Origin: Adiantum capillus-veneris
Lineage: Eukaryota; Streptophyta; Polypodiopsida; Polypodiales; Pteridaceae
Assembly: GCA_014529385.2 (NCBI GenBank)
Contig: CM043957.1
Location: forward strand, 89,986,881 to 90,050,880
Direction: 5' to 3'
Length of the DNA stretch: 64,000 nucleotides
The position numbers and the translations under genes were made by a program. Below the pieces are notes generated by a model. The model did no database searches, was not told the DNA's origin, and worked only from the letters and a program-made list of their open reading frames with translations. Shown in pieces: positions 11,650 through 23,676 of the stretch. The stretch's first letter is position 1; each line of letters starts with the position of its first letter.

Positions 11650-12296
11650 GGTTTCTCTGGCTGTCTAGTTAGCTAAACTGGTCGTTCTCCAGGATTCAGT
11701 TCAGTGAATTGATCTGGAAATTGCTTCCTTTGCTTTTCAGCCTGATCCTTGTCAAATAATACTGCATTTAGGTCTATCTCGGTCAATGGAAAAATCTTCA
11801 CTGCTGCCAGCATCCTCTCAATTTTCTTTACCCCATACTTATGGCAAAGCTCTCTGGTTGTAGTGCCTTTTTCCAGCTTCTAGTGTTGTTTATCTGGATC
11901 TGAATTCTTCTACTGGTGCTTTGTATTATCAGAGTCTGATTGGTTGTGAACAGCTTGTGTCGTACGCAACCATGGGCATCCCAGTAGCATCCCATATTAT
12001 GTGCCTTGCACATCCAGTACTAGGAAGATGGTCTTGAACTTTTCTTTTCCCACCCTTATCTGCATACTCTCTATCATCCCAGTTGCTTGCACGACTCTGT
12101 GATCGGCCATTCAAACTTTAAAAGGTGCTGGTTTCAAGTTTTTGATACCCATTCTTTGCTGAAGGTGTGCCCCCAAGATGTTTACCCCTACCCCTCCATC
12201 CAATATGACACCGGATAGTGGCTCCCATTGTTTCTTGAATTTGTAAACTACCTGGATCACCGGCACTTCATCATCTCTAACATTTGCCTCTGGCAT
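11650..12296 (-). pseudogene. Aspartic protease and linker (first element)
   Basis: Segment 12,296-12,111 contains VILDGGVGVNILGAHLQQRM, a retropepsin-like active-site loop in which the usual D-S/T-G is D-G-G, a form seen in some plant Ty3 elements. Frames at 12,114-11,929 and 12,013-11,828 continue with MIESMQIRVGKEKF-like and DPDKQ segments but are shifted and interrupted. The enzyme would cleave the Gag-Pol polyprotein. It lies between the gag zinc knuckles and RT as expected. Confidence 0.7.
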
Positions 12297-12329
12297 CTGC
12301 TTCAGCCTTTCTTTGTTGTCTGATGAATT

Positions 12330-14422
12330 TTGCTGCTTCAGGCAAAGTTTTTCTGATGTCTTCTAATTCAACTATCAGTTTCTAAATTCTTTCATAGAAT
12401 TTTACATGAATTTATTCTCTCTCTTGATCAGAGTTATTAGAACTGGAGGAATTGGGATATCTTCACAGTGCCACTTCTCTGTTCTGGTGCTTGTTGTGCC
12501 CCCTTCATTGTTTCCCATTGCAGTTAGATCTAATTTAATGTTTTTTAGATCTTTGACCAGCCCTTGGACTGCAGCCAGGGACTGCAGCCTGCATAGTCTT
12601 AGAAATTCCAGATCCTGATTGATCTGGTTGTCGTTTCTCAAAAGACTGGACTAGTATCTTTGAATGACCCAAGCATCAGAACTTTTTGGCTACTCTGGTA
12701 GCTTCTTGGCTAGATCTTCTGTGATCTTAGCCACCAGTTATCTCTGCTCCTGCCATTCATTGATTACCTTCTCTTTGTCCTTTGCCTTCCATACCTCTCT
12801 CTGCTAAGCCCATTTGCTAGTTTCAAGAATAACTGGTTTTGCTGGCTCATCTGGGATTTCCTCAATGACTACCCCTTTACTTAGTGTAATTGCTTGACTG
12901 GCTCTGGGGCTTTCACCTCAGTAGCCGCAATCATTGGGTGCCTCTGGACACTGAGACGCAAAGTGCCCATACTTTCCACAAGTATAAAAATTATGGCTTT
13001 GATTTTGAAAATTACCACGACCCTGGCCTCGACTAGTATCTCCCTGGTATCTGCCACGTGCAGTACCAGTGCCAATGGTACCTGATTTCTCCTCTTGGGG
13101 TACACTAGTTGTCTCTGCTCTAGCTGGTTCAACATTGGTAAATGCCACTACAGATAAATCCTTTCCCTTATTGAAGTGATGAATGCGCATATCACAATTG
13201 TTCCATAAATGACCATATGATTTGCAATAGGTACATTGTGGACATTCATTGGAAACATGATCTTTAGATTTTCACCTTGAGCACCAGGTTTCCATTCTCC
13301 TAACAGGTTGTCTGGTCTGACTGATGTCAACAATCTGCCAAGACATTTTATCAATCTTCCTAGACCAAGACCCCTTCTTGGTCTTGTCCGTGCTCTTTTC
13401 ATCAGAGTTGCTGGAGGTCTCACTAGAATCGGAATTCTCAGTGGAAGAATTTCTACTGCTGGACCTCCGCTTCTTGTGACTTCTCTCCTTCTTAGCTTGC
13501 TATTCAAGTTTCAGAGCTCTCTGCACCAAAGCATTAAATTTCTTTGTTGGTGCAGGTCCCTCCTGTTCTCTGAGCTTCTTACTGTGGAACCCATTTAGAA
13601 ACCATGTGTGTAGCCTCTTTTCTGATGGTGGCTCCTGAAATTGCGTGGTTAACTCCTTGATCTTCTCAACATAACTTCTCACTGACAATTTCCCTTGTTT
13701 AATCTTATCTAGCTTGCAGAGGATGTCTCATCACCCTTGTTGTCTAAATACTCCAATCTGAAAGCCTTGAGCAATTTGTTGTATGATCTGAGTTAGCAAG
13801 CTAGGTAATGGTAATACCATTTTCTTGCTGCATCTTTCAGTGTCTGAGGAAAATATTCTCCCCAGTCATATTCATCAATATTCTTCAACTCAACATACTA
13901 TTCAAAAGCTTGAATATGAACATCTGGATGATCTTTCTTTCTTCCTTTGAACATTGGGAAAGATATTTTCAATGAAGAAGTATAATCATGCCGATCGGCA
14001 TCATCTCTGCTTCTTTTGACCTTGGGAGATTGACTTCGTCTTGAAGATTTCCTGTAGTGATCGGTATCAGCATCCCAATCAACTTCTTCTTCAGTTTTAG
14101 TCTCTATCTCTTCTGTGACTTTCTTGCTGGAACTGTGACGATTGCCCTTGCTACCCTTGGCCTCAACTGCCTTGTGTGTGGACCTAGAACTCCTAGTTTT
14201 GCGTTCTTCCTGCTCAGCCCTTTTCCTCCTGGAATGATTGGAGTGCTGAGAGTCCCTAGCCTCATCAGCATGACTGTGCTCCTCCTGAGCCTCACTCTCA
14301 CTCTCAGGGTCCTTCTTGGGATCATAATCTCTTTCTGATACCTCAAGAATAGGGCCGATGCAATTGGAATCAGTGCCTAACCGGGTTGATGATTTGCGAC
14401 CACGACTGGCTTTGGGCGCCAT
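12330..14422 (-). pseudogene. gag nucleocapsid polyprotein (first element)
   Basis: The likely start is the ATG at 14,422-14,420 (MAPKASRGRKSS), about 80 bp inside the 5' LTR; an upstream in-frame ATG at 14,482 is possible. A charged, Ser/Glu/Lys-rich N-terminus runs to 13,898, where a TAG interrupts the frame. The capsid-like part follows (WGEYFPQTLKDAARKWYYHY near 13,870-13,800; SYVEKIKELTTQFQEP at 13,688-13,500). Two zinc knuckles lie downstream: CTYCKSYGHLWNNC near 13,240-13,195 is a complete C-X2-C-X4-H-X4-C, while FYTCGKYGHFASQC near 12,990-12,945 lacks the first Cys. Gag packages the element RNA. Several stops and shifts break it. Confidence 0.85.
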
Positions 14423-14500
14423 CGATACAACTGAAAATTCTAATTGGGAGATAAGTTTTTTCTGGAGAGCGAACAACTCCAACCACCGTGATCATCAAAA

Positions 14501-15001
14501 TGGAATTGGAGCTAGTCTCTTTAGACAACTGATTGCAGTGTTAGAATTTAGAGCTACTGGTTATGTCGTCAGTTCAGTTAGTGAAACTGGAACATACTAC
14601 TGAATTGAAATAAGGAACTAAACTGGAATGTTATACTGAGATAAAAGACATGACTGGAAGACTGGAAAGAGTATTTGCAGATTTAGATTAATAGCTCAAG
14701 GATAACTAGTACTGTGTATAATGGGTTTAAGCTCAAATGATTACAGAAGCAATTGTTACAGGGTGGAGCTAGAGGCGAAGAGCTTGTAAACCCAAAAGTA
14801 TTTAGAAAGCTAAAGCCAAAAGTCAAGCAGCTAAAAGCGAAGAAGCTAAGAAGCCCAATTACAATGTACTGGGTCCTATTTATAGCTCCCAGGAGTTACT
14901 GTAGTAACTGCTTGCGGTAATTATTGCTAGTGTGACTGATCCTGCTGTGTGGCCTACTAAGGGACAATTCCTGCCTACTCGGACTGTCCTCGTCTTCTAC
15001 A
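14501..15001 (-). repeat. 5' LTR of the first Ty3 element (501 bp)
   Basis: It begins TGGAATTGGAG and ends CTTCTACA on the plus strand, giving TG...CA termini. It matches 4037-4422 over its first 386 bp. Being a minus-strand element, it reads into gag at 14,422. TATAT at 15,002-15,006 repeats the bases before 4037. Confidence 0.92.
14877..14884 (-). promoter_or_regulatory. LTR TATA box
   Basis: The minus strand reads GAGCTATAAATAGGACC, a canonical plant TATA box, within the 5' LTR and upstream of the expected start of element RNA. The truncated left LTR has lost the equivalent context. Confidence 0.6.
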
Positions 15002-15006
15002 TATAT

Positions 15007-16020
15007 ATATGTATGTATGTTCCTAATCGGTCACCTTCTGCCCAATGCTGTCTCTTTAAATGTCTACATCAACATGAACTAGTGTGCGCTTTTGTCTTCT
15101 TGCAGAAATTTTAGTGCAAAAAACTTCTTGTTTGTGCTGCACGCCAAAAGCCTCCCATTTTGTACCCTGAAAACTGCTTGGGAACGTCAAATCAATGCAT
15201 TTATTGCACTTGATGATTATTAGGTTAGGACATATCCAAATTTTTATCATGAGGAAGGTAGGAGTTCATCGTGCTTGCGACCTAACCCTATGTTGAACGG
15301 TGGACTCAAGTTGCAACAACCCCGTATCTAGTAATAGGAGGACAACCATTGTATAAAGAGGTATGTGTGTGTGTGTGAGATTACTGAGGACTAGATACTT
15401 CTTGGGAATTGATGACTTTGAAATCAAGAGGGCAAGCGCAAAGGGAGAAATTTTGCCCATAGAGAAAGCTAGTGTTGAAATAGAGAAAAATAGTGTAAAA
15501 AATCATATAAATAACTTAGTTTTTTAAAAATTTCTCTTAGCAAAAGCTATTTTCCCAAACGCTGTGTAGTGTGGCGTACCCCTAGTGTTTGGGAAAAATG
15601 TGTCTTGGTTAAATATTGTGCCGTTTTCAATTTCAAAAATGCCGGTTGAGGGCAAAAGGGAAAGGGAGAAATTGCGCTCCAAAATAGAGTAAAAACCCAC
15701 AAAATAAACCTAATTTTCTAAAATTGCCTTCAAGGAAAGGAATTTTGTATGTTTCCCACAAAATGATTTAGCCTGACCATTGCACGATACCCGTTACCCA
15801 TATCCTGCAAACGAAGCCGCGGCCCTGCTATTTACTCGCAGCTCAGAGAGAGTTCCCTACTACCCTAGTACCCGCTATTATTTCACAGCTCGGAGAGGAA
15901 GGAAGTACTCTCAGCCTTAATAACGGTTGAGGACTTTTGCAAGCTCCTAGGATAGTGCAGGTAGTGGTGTATAGACTACGTTCAATTCTAATCTGCACAC
16001 AATTAGTACTTGTTTGAACT
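15007..16020. other. Stretch without a recognised gene
   Basis: Short unrelated ORFs only. A GT run lies at about 15,364-15,378. Nothing resembles a transposon end or exon. Confidence 0.55.
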
Positions 16021-16126
16021 TCATGGAAACTTGCACAGGTCTCTCTCTCTCTCACTAATGCCAACTTGCCAAGCTGCCAAAGTTGTCTCTCTCTCTCTCT
16101 CTCTCTCTCCAAAACCTTTGCGTAGA

Positions 16127-16194
<68 letters not shown>

Positions 16195-16226
16195 ACACAC
16201 ACACACACACACACATACAAGCCTTG

Positions 16227-16269
<43 letters not shown>

Positions 16270-16401
16270 TTGCGCATGTATCGTTCTACAAGGTCATCCG
16301 TTAATAATCTCCCTTTGCGAACATTTACATAATTTTGAGGGCATTACAAGCCTCCAATTTTGAGGGAATTCCAAGCCTCCAAGGCCTTGCGCAGGTTGCA
16401 G

Positions 16402-16483
<82 letters not shown>

Positions 16484-16712
16484 GAATTAAGCAATGCGTA
16501 GGTTGCTCCTCTCAACGTTGTGCACATTGTCACTCTCTCTCTCTTTCACACACACAGATTCTCTTACACTAACACACACACAAAGCCAATTAGGTGAATC
16601 AAAATAATGACACCAACATGGCCCCCTATTAATGGCCTCTAAAATTTACGTGGATGTTTTGATAAGACCATAAATCCGGTCATTTTCAAACTCTCTCTCT
16701 CTCTCTCTCTCC

Positions 16713-16783
<71 letters not shown>

Positions 16784-16933
16784 TCGTGACACACGATGGG
16801 GAGCCTTAATCGAGCCAATTTGCCAATGGAGAAACACAAAAGAGAGAGAAATTGATAGACACTTCATAAGCTATTGCCTTGTCCACATATAAGAGCTGTT
16901 TTTGAACTCTTCTCCCCCCCCCCCCCCCCCTCC

Positions 16934-16980
<47 letters not shown>

Positions 16981-16990
16981 GCTTGCAAAT
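16021..16990. repeat. Cluster of compound (CT)n-(CA)n microsatellites
   Basis: At least four blocks show CT runs next to, and often directly followed by, CA runs: 16,127-16,215, 16,230-16,263, 16,404-16,482 and 16,690-16,782. A C run (16,914-16,930) and a CT run (16,937-16,974) follow. Between blocks a degenerate single-copy phrase recurs before the CT run (TTTGCGTAG, CCTTGCGCAGG, AATGCGTAGG, CCTTGCCC), so the blocks look like diverged copies of one unit rather than independent microsatellites. Reading frames through them encode Thr-His or Leu-Ser repeats and are not genes. Confidence 0.9.
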
Positions 16991-18048
16991 ACACACACAA
17001 ACAAACATAGCATGCATTAGTTTTGTGTTAACAACCCTACATAATATTGATTAAGCTTTCCTAAAAGTTTTCAAGGTTGTGCAATAGCTATCTCCCTTCG
17101 ACCAACACTCAAAATCGATCATTCTATCAAAGGTATCATTTCAAACTTAGCTAATCAAAGGAAATAAACAAAGTTTGAATGCAAATGAAGAGAAGGTGAT
17201 GACCTACCTTGAATATTAATGTTGGATCCCTCCATGTTTGTTTGAAAGCATAATGAGTGCATCATTCGTAGTTGCTTGGTCCGAGTTAAGTGCATGAGTT
17301 GTTACTAGCCTAAAAATGTGAAGGTGTTTAACTTACTCTATTAAAGGGTCTAGCTTACTCCATTAAAGGGTCAAAGGTATTTGTCTTCATCTATAGTTTT
17401 TCTATATTTTGATCATGTGAAATCATAAATTCATATTGTTTGTCTTCTTATAACAAGTTTAAGTTTCTAAAAATCCAAAACACAAAGTTTGACCTTATGG
17501 ACAAATTTTTGTATGATGTGATGATTCGATTATTATGTGTTTGAGAAAAGCGTTCCTTAGCTTAACCTTGACCCGGTGGAAAAACCAAATTAACCGGTTG
17601 AAGAGAGGGGGAGAAAGGGAAAATCCGAATGAAAAATTTAAGAAAATAGAATCAAAATATAATTTTTTTTGCTATTTTAAAATTTTCCTTTTTGAATCTA
17701 TCTTGAAGGGAATTTGGTATCTATTGAGCTATACTTGATTCCAAATAGCATCATACATTTCATATGAAAATTTTTAACCATGTGCTCAAAACAAATCCCA
17801 TTGTGTGAGTGACCATGCGATCTTGTCCACATAAATTGACTATTTCCCACATTGAAGAATTCTATATACACTTTTGGTCAAAAACGAAGAGTTTTGGTGA
17901 AAGAAACTAGAGAAGTATTCCAATTTCAAGATCTAGGAATGTTTTACTCATATGGATAAATCTATTCACGGTTTGATTGCAAAACATTCATTTGTAAGCC
18001 AGACTTTTCCATCATGACAAAACAACAAAACTTGTGATTGAAATAAGC

Positions 18049-18096
<48 letters not shown>

Positions 18097-18250
18097 TAAT
18101 TTAGTGTCTATAATTTGTAAGCTAAGTTCACCTGTGTGCAATACCACCAAGTAGTTTAATAGAAGAATAAACTCAACATCAAAGATTTTATCCATGTGGA
18201 CAAATCTCACACTTTGCTCCCTCTCCTTCCATTGAGTTTTGTCCATGTTT
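16991..18250. other. Stretch without a recognised gene; contains a 44-base G run
   Basis: No coding region is recognised. A short tandem phrase (TTACTCYATTAAAGGGTC) occurs twice near 17,333-17,375. The G homopolymer is annotated separately. Confidence 0.55.
18051..18094. repeat. Poly(G) run, 44 bases
   Basis: Uninterrupted G from 18,051 to 18,094. A run this long may be real or may have an inaccurate length from sequencing or assembly. Confidence 0.85.
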
Positions 18251-18254
18251 TTCT

Positions 18255-18673
18255 CGTTCTCCCCATAACTGTCTTTCTCTCTCTCTCTCTCTCACTCTCC
18301 ATCTCTCTCTCTCTCTGTCTCTTCTACAGAGTAGTGTAATATCATAACATAATAACGTCCAAGGTTATTACCAGGTGGACAATTCTTATTGTCTACTCTT
18401 TATCTCCCTATCTCGCTCAATCCTTGAGTTTCATCCACATGGTCAAAACTATTTCTCCCTCTAGTTTCTCTCTCTCTCCTCCTTTCTCCCTCTATCCTTG
18501 AGTTTTGGCCACATTGTTTAAACTCTTTCTCTCCCTTTCTCTCTCTTCCTTTCTCCCTATCCCCCTTTGTCCACAAGGTCAAAGCTCTCTCTCCTCCTTT
18601 GTCTTTAGAGAGAGGCCTTGTATAAATGTTAATAACATCTCTCTTTCCCATCCCCATGTTTTTTCCACATGGT

Positions 18674-18732
<59 letters not shown>

Positions 18733-19296
18733 CTTCCTTTCTCTATCAGTCCCTCTTTGTGGCCCGCTGGCCCTCCATCCACTCTAGTATTAGATTTCTC
18801 ATTTTGCCACGGTTTTGTCAACATGGTCAACACTCTATGTGTGTGTGTGTGTGTACCTCCATACATCCCTAACTTTTGTACACATGGTCAAAACTCTATC
18901 ACCCACCTCTTAGTTTTATCAACGGCCTCCTCCTCCTCCTCACTCTTTGTCTCTCTCATCCCTCACTTTTGGCCACATGGTCAAAATTTTTGTAAGAATG
19001 TTTTTGCACTCTCTTAGTGAGTGTGGTTTTTTTTCACTTACTCAAACCTATGTGAATGAATTTGGTCATCTCAAACATTCTCTCTCCCTCTTTCTCCCTC
19101 TCTCCCTTGTCTCTAGAGAGAGACCTTGTATAAATATCTGTGTATGTGTGTTCCTAAGGTTTGTCCACATGGTCAACAATCTCTCTATTTATCTCTCTCC
19201 CCTCTCTATCTTCCTTTCTCTCTCTCCTCTATCTCTTTGGCCTTGAATTTCCCATGGATTTGTCACTTTACCATCGGTTTTGTCCACATTGTCAAA

Positions 19297-19338
<42 letters not shown>

Positions 19339-19588
19339 TGCGCCCCAAATTTTTGTCCACATGGTCAAAACTCTATCACCCCCTCTTAAGTTTTGTAATT
19401 TCTCTCTGACTGTGCTAGTTTTACCAATGGCTTCCTCATTCCTTTATCTCCCCCCTTCATCCCTCACTTCTAACCACATGGTCAACATTTTGAAACAATG
19501 TTTTTACACTCTCTCTTAGTAAGTGAGCTTTTTCCACTTGGTTGCATCTATGTGAATGAGTTTGTTCCTCTCCCCCTTCCCCCCCCCC

Positions 19589-19633
<45 letters not shown>

Positions 19634-19767
19634 TGTACCTCCCTCTATCCCTAAGTTTTGACCACATGGTCAAAATTTATCACTCCCTCTCCAAGTTTTT
19701 TAATTTCTCTCTCACTCAGTTAGATTTCTCATGGCTTTCTCATTCTGCCATTGTTTTTATCCACATG

Positions 19768-19803
<36 letters not shown>

Positions 19804-19915
19804 TGTCCCTCCCTCCATCCCTAAGTATCATCCACATGGTCAAAACTTTATCAATCCGTTTGTAAGTTTTATATTTTATATAGTATGTGAGTTTTATCCA
19901 CATGGTCAAACATTA
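18255..19915. repeat. Array of TCCACATGGTCAAAA units alternating with CT/GT microsatellites (upstream block)
   Basis: The phrase TTTTGTCCACATGGTCAAAACTC or a near copy appears at about 18,430, 18,570, 18,663, 18,816, 18,880, 18,970, 19,167, 19,283, 19,356, 19,472, 19,658, 19,759, 19,827 and 19,897. Spacing is irregular, about 65-195 bp. It is usually followed by a CT run or, at 18,838 and 19,303, a GT run. Other shared phrases (AGAGAGGCCTTGTATAAAT at about 18,610 and 19,120; CTATCACCC after the motif) show the array grew by segmental duplication. The motif is the reverse complement of the one repeated at 1-1270. A C run of 21 bases lies at 19,579-19,599. Confidence 0.85.
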
Positions 19916-20002
19916 AGCAAGTACCTAGGTATATCCAAGTTACAATAATGTGGAGTGATGTGGACTAATGATTTATTGTTGTATGTTTTTATAGACTCCC
20001 AA

Positions 20003-22740
20003 ATGGCAAAGAAAGATAAAGCTCCAAAGAAGGGGCTTGAGGTGATTAATGGGGGTACTGAAAAGTTTTCATATTTATGGTATATTGATGTCTATGATCT
20101 ACAAGGACAATTACACTCAGATATGCTGTTATTCACAAAGAAAGGTGAAACATTAGGTTTTGGACAAAATGGGGTGATAGAAAATATTACGGAGGGGTGT
20201 GCTCGCAAGGAAGGGGTTCCTTGTAATGCGATTAAGTTAAGGGACAATAATATGTGCTACAAGCTTGACCCCATGGCCTTGAATGCTACACGGATGCGGG
20301 TTGAAGACAACTTCTCTCTAAAAAATATGGGGCGGGATTTGTCTGAGGATATCTCTTGCACAAGGGATGTTGCCTTGGCATTTCAAAACGTTCAACACAA
20401 TGAAGAATTCCTCTCTTTAGCAAAAGGATATGGTGGCCTCTTGAAGAAAAGGCAGAAGCTTCATACATTGCTTCGCGAAGACAATACTAGAAAAGAAACC
20501 CCCACGAACACTATTAACTTGAAGGGTTGGGAATCTTCCATGGAAAATGCACTTTTTGTAAGTGTGGCCAACACACTTGTTAATAGCTCTTCTACATCCT
20601 TAAGTCTTGCAGTTTTCAACCCCAAACCACTTGTTACTCTTCACATCAAGGTTGTAGAGATGACGTTTGATTCCCCAAGGTCAAGCAACAAGAAGGAAAA
20701 GCAAGAAGAAATGGGGTTTCACATGTTTGAAAAGTTCTTTCCATTTGGGTCCACTTCACAATTTTCCATTCTCATTGGTAAATTGTGAGGTGGCACCTCC
20801 ACTTTATACATATAGAACCCTTGCATGGGATTATGTGGAGACATTAACAAAACTCTTTGTTAGTAATCCTATGGCTCCTGGCACCTCAGCTTACGTAATG
20901 CCTTACATTAGGGAAAATGGGGAGTCAAGACCACTTACGAGCAATGAGGTCAAGGAATCCATGTTGGGTACATACTCTTATTGGATTATATCAAGTCTAC
21001 ATTCCACACATGCAACAAAAATATATATCCAAAGCACAACACCACGTTGCATGACAACCAAATATTTATATGCAACATGGAATGCTCGAATACTTGTGGA
21101 ATGTCTAGCAGCGATGTGTATAGAGTTATCTCACATGACAAACGAAGAATCACATAATGTCATGAAGAATGCTCCTTATATTGAGCAACTCAAGAAATTG
21201 AGAGACCAATGGATGGCATTTATATCTCCATAAAAACCTCAACAAGGATTTCCCAAGTCTAGCATGCTATGGCTACCTTGGTAGGTAGAGCATCACACAC
21301 TACCTTTTTTGCTTTTACAAAATAGCACGTTTGTTATGTTCCTTACAAAGTTGTTATCTGTATATGTTTTCAGGGTTTTTTTGATTACATTGAGGATAAA
21401 TGGGCATCAAGGGACTATCAAATGATAGTAAGCTCCCAACAAGTATTTGATGGATGGGTTTTGATAATGAAATAATATGCCAAAGATGAGTTATTATCTC
21501 AAGTAGAAAGTCCTGGAAAGAAGGGAAGACAAGCATCATTGGCTACCTTTCGTTGCTTGATGGGGCTAAAGGATGGAGAGATTAATAGGTTGCAAAACAA
21601 AACCAACGAAGGGAAAATCTTATTTCTCAGAAATAAGTGGGATAAGGAAGATCTTATAGATATGGAAACAAGAGCAAGGCAGTTAAAGCTGGACAGGGTG
21701 CTAAAGGAAGAGTTGGTCACACTTTTCAATGCATCAATATCAACCAACAACAGTGTCTTGAAAACATGGGAGGAGCTACTTAATGACTACAATATCATAG
21801 AGGATGTTTACTCAAAGTTTGTAGGTGTTTGTAGTGATTGGTTGTCAAAAAAACTATCACATAAGGCTGATCCAAGTCCACTACCCAATGGTGCAAGAGA
21901 CATAGTGAATTTCTTTGTTGGAAGAAAGGAGACCCCCCTCAATCTTCTAGCACCTTTCCTAGGTTAGTGTATGTTGTTGGGTATGATTTAGAAGCCCTTG
22001 ATCTAATATATAATGCGTACAGAGGTCCAAGTACCATTGGTGTAGCTATCTTGGATGCTGCACATGGAGTAGAAGGAATGAATTGGGATTCCTCCAAGTT
22101 TGAGAGGCTTGTCTCCTATTTGCTACGGATGACTTGTGAGCCTAAACAATTCATCCTACTATCTTTTCTTACTCGAAGGCAAATGGTTTCTTTGGAGGAT
22201 GGTCCTCTACACATGAGCATAAAGTTCCAGATGCTTGTTGGTAGCATTGATTTCTTGCCTTTAGCCAACAATTTTGCTTCTGGAGCCATACACACATTTG
22301 TGGTGTGAACATTAGTGAGCATGAGCAAAACTTTTTTCAACCTTGATCGCTATGTCAACAATACAAACAAGCCCCTAATATGGGGCAATGCACACATTGA
22401 AGTGGAGGGGGCTGACAAAGATCTTGATGACGAGCAACAAGTGGCCAAAGCAATAGTGAGAAGGAAGAAGCAAGTTATCAAGAAAACTGTGAAGGTATTC
22501 AATGACCAGTATGAGGTTGATCTCGATGTGAATGTAGGTGGTCTTGCATCAAAGGCTGCACTCTTGAGTCGAAGAAAATCCATCATGATAGTTTGCAACT
22601 CGCAAGAGCAATGTGAAGTTGATGGAATCTATTCTAGAGCACATGAAAAGGCTAAAGAAAAGTCTCATCCAAAAGACACCAAAGAAGATGAACCACAAGT
22701 GCCTTATCTACCATAGGAAGGTGTAGAGGAATCTAACCAA
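20003..22740 (+). pseudogene. Long unrecognised protein gene (~900 codons), interrupted; one intron visible
   Basis: I do not recognise the family. The start is set by ATG at 20,003 in a good plant context (AAATGGC), giving MAKKDKAPKKGLEVINGG. The frame runs to about 20,780, shifts, and continues to 21,233 (ESMLGTYSYWIISSLHSTHA), then through one TAA to a splice junction at 21,284/21,374. The next exon (FFDYIEDKWASRDYQMIVSS) reads on through a TAA to 21,964 (LKDGEINRLQNKTNEGKI; LPNGARDIVNFFVGRKE). Another shift leads to 21,967-22,308 (VVGYDLEALDLIYNAYRGPS; ILDAAHGVEGMNWDSSKFER) and, after one TGA, 22,315-22,716 with a Lys/Glu-rich tail (VARAIVRRKK-like basic patch). No catalytic motif, signal peptide or membrane segment stands out. 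Repeat arrays carrying TCCACATGGTCAAAA flank it on both sides. It could be a decayed host gene or a gene of an uncharacterised transposon. Confidence 0.6.
21285..21373 (+). other. Probable GT-AG intron (89 bp) in the unrecognised gene
   Basis: The donor is TAG|GTAGAG at 21,284/21,285 and the acceptor TATGTTTTCAG|GG at 21,373/21,374, with U-rich sequence between. Removing it keeps the frame from ...SMLWLPW to GFFDYIEDKW. The last exon-1 codon is TAG, which also forms the exon side of the donor. This is inferred from sequence alone. Confidence 0.5.
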
Positions 22741-22955
22741 GATTTCATGGTCCTTACCATGAAAGAGAAAATGAAGGCCACTTGAAGTGTTTTTGGTACC
22801 TTGATTGCACTATAACTTTTTGAATTGCAACATGTTTAAGTACTCATTTTCCTTGTAATTTGGGGAGTGATAAAGCCTATGTACTACTTGTTACATTGAA
22901 AGTGTTTTCCATATCTCTTTGTCTCCCCCTCCATCCTTCAATTTTTTTCATCTTT
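22741..22955. other. Downstream of the unrecognised gene
   Basis: AT-rich sequence that leads into the second motif array. It may include the 3' UTR; no clear poly(A) signal decides this. Confidence 0.35.
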
Positions 22956-23033
22956 GTCTCTCTCTCATTCATTTTTGTCCACATGGTCAAAACATTAGTG
23001 AGGTTATCTCTCCTAGTGCTCTTCACTCTCCCT

Positions 23034-23085
<52 letters not shown>

Positions 23086-23164
23086 CTCCCCTCAATCCCT
23101 TATTTTTGTCCACATGGTCAAAAAATTAGTGAGGTTATCTCTCCTAGTGCTCTTCACTCTTCCT

Positions 23165-23202
<38 letters not shown>

Positions 23203-23441
23203 ATGTCCACATGGCAAAAAAGTTGGTGAGAATGTCTGTCCTAGTTTTTGCTAAGTGACTAAGTTTCAAAGCTTCAATGATTACACTTGGTGCTCTCTCT
23301 CTCTCTCTCTCTCTCTTGTCCACATGGTCAAAATATGAGTAAGGATGTTCTTCTTACTCTCCTTAAGTGAGTGATTCTACTCATGTTTGTGTGTATGTGT
23401 GTGTGTGTGTGTGAATGGTTTCATCATTCTCTCTCTCTCTC

Positions 23442-23485
<44 letters not shown>

Positions 23486-23557
23486 CGAAGTTGTGTTCAC
23501 ATGGTCAAAAGTGCAGTGAGGATGTTCCTCCTCACTCCACCTACATGAATAAGATTG

Positions 23558-23613
<56 letters not shown>

Positions 23614-23676
23614 GTCCACATGGTCAAAAAATTAGTGTGGATGCTTCTTGACACTCTCCCTAAGTGTGTGAGCTTG

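Larger units (their letters stand above)
4037..15001 (-). mobile_element. Ty3/gypsy LTR retrotransposon, Tat/Athila-like, with extra 3' ORF (degenerate)
   Basis: The element reads on the minus strand: 5' LTR at 14,501-15,001, then gag, protease, reverse transcriptase, RNase H, integrase, a long extra reading frame, and a truncated 3' LTR at 4037-4422. Both outer ends are TG...CA and are flanked by TATAT (4032-4036 and 15,002-15,006). The integrase-last order marks Ty3/gypsy. There is no chromodomain, and the integrase C-terminal region resembles the Tat/Athila side of the family. Comparing about 115 bp of the LTRs by eye gives roughly 86% identity, so the insertion is old. Every coding block is broken by stops or frameshifts, so the copy is not autonomous now. 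I could not recognise a standard tRNA primer site next to 14,500. Confidence 0.93.

Noticed and set aside
16010-16572. ORFs of Leu-Ser and Thr-His repeats
   Set aside because: They are translations of CT and CA microsatellites.
18255-19915. Repeat-spacer pattern resembling a CRISPR array
   Set aside because: Spacing is irregular, the spacers are microsatellites, the repeat is degenerate and the context is a plant genome with no cas genes.
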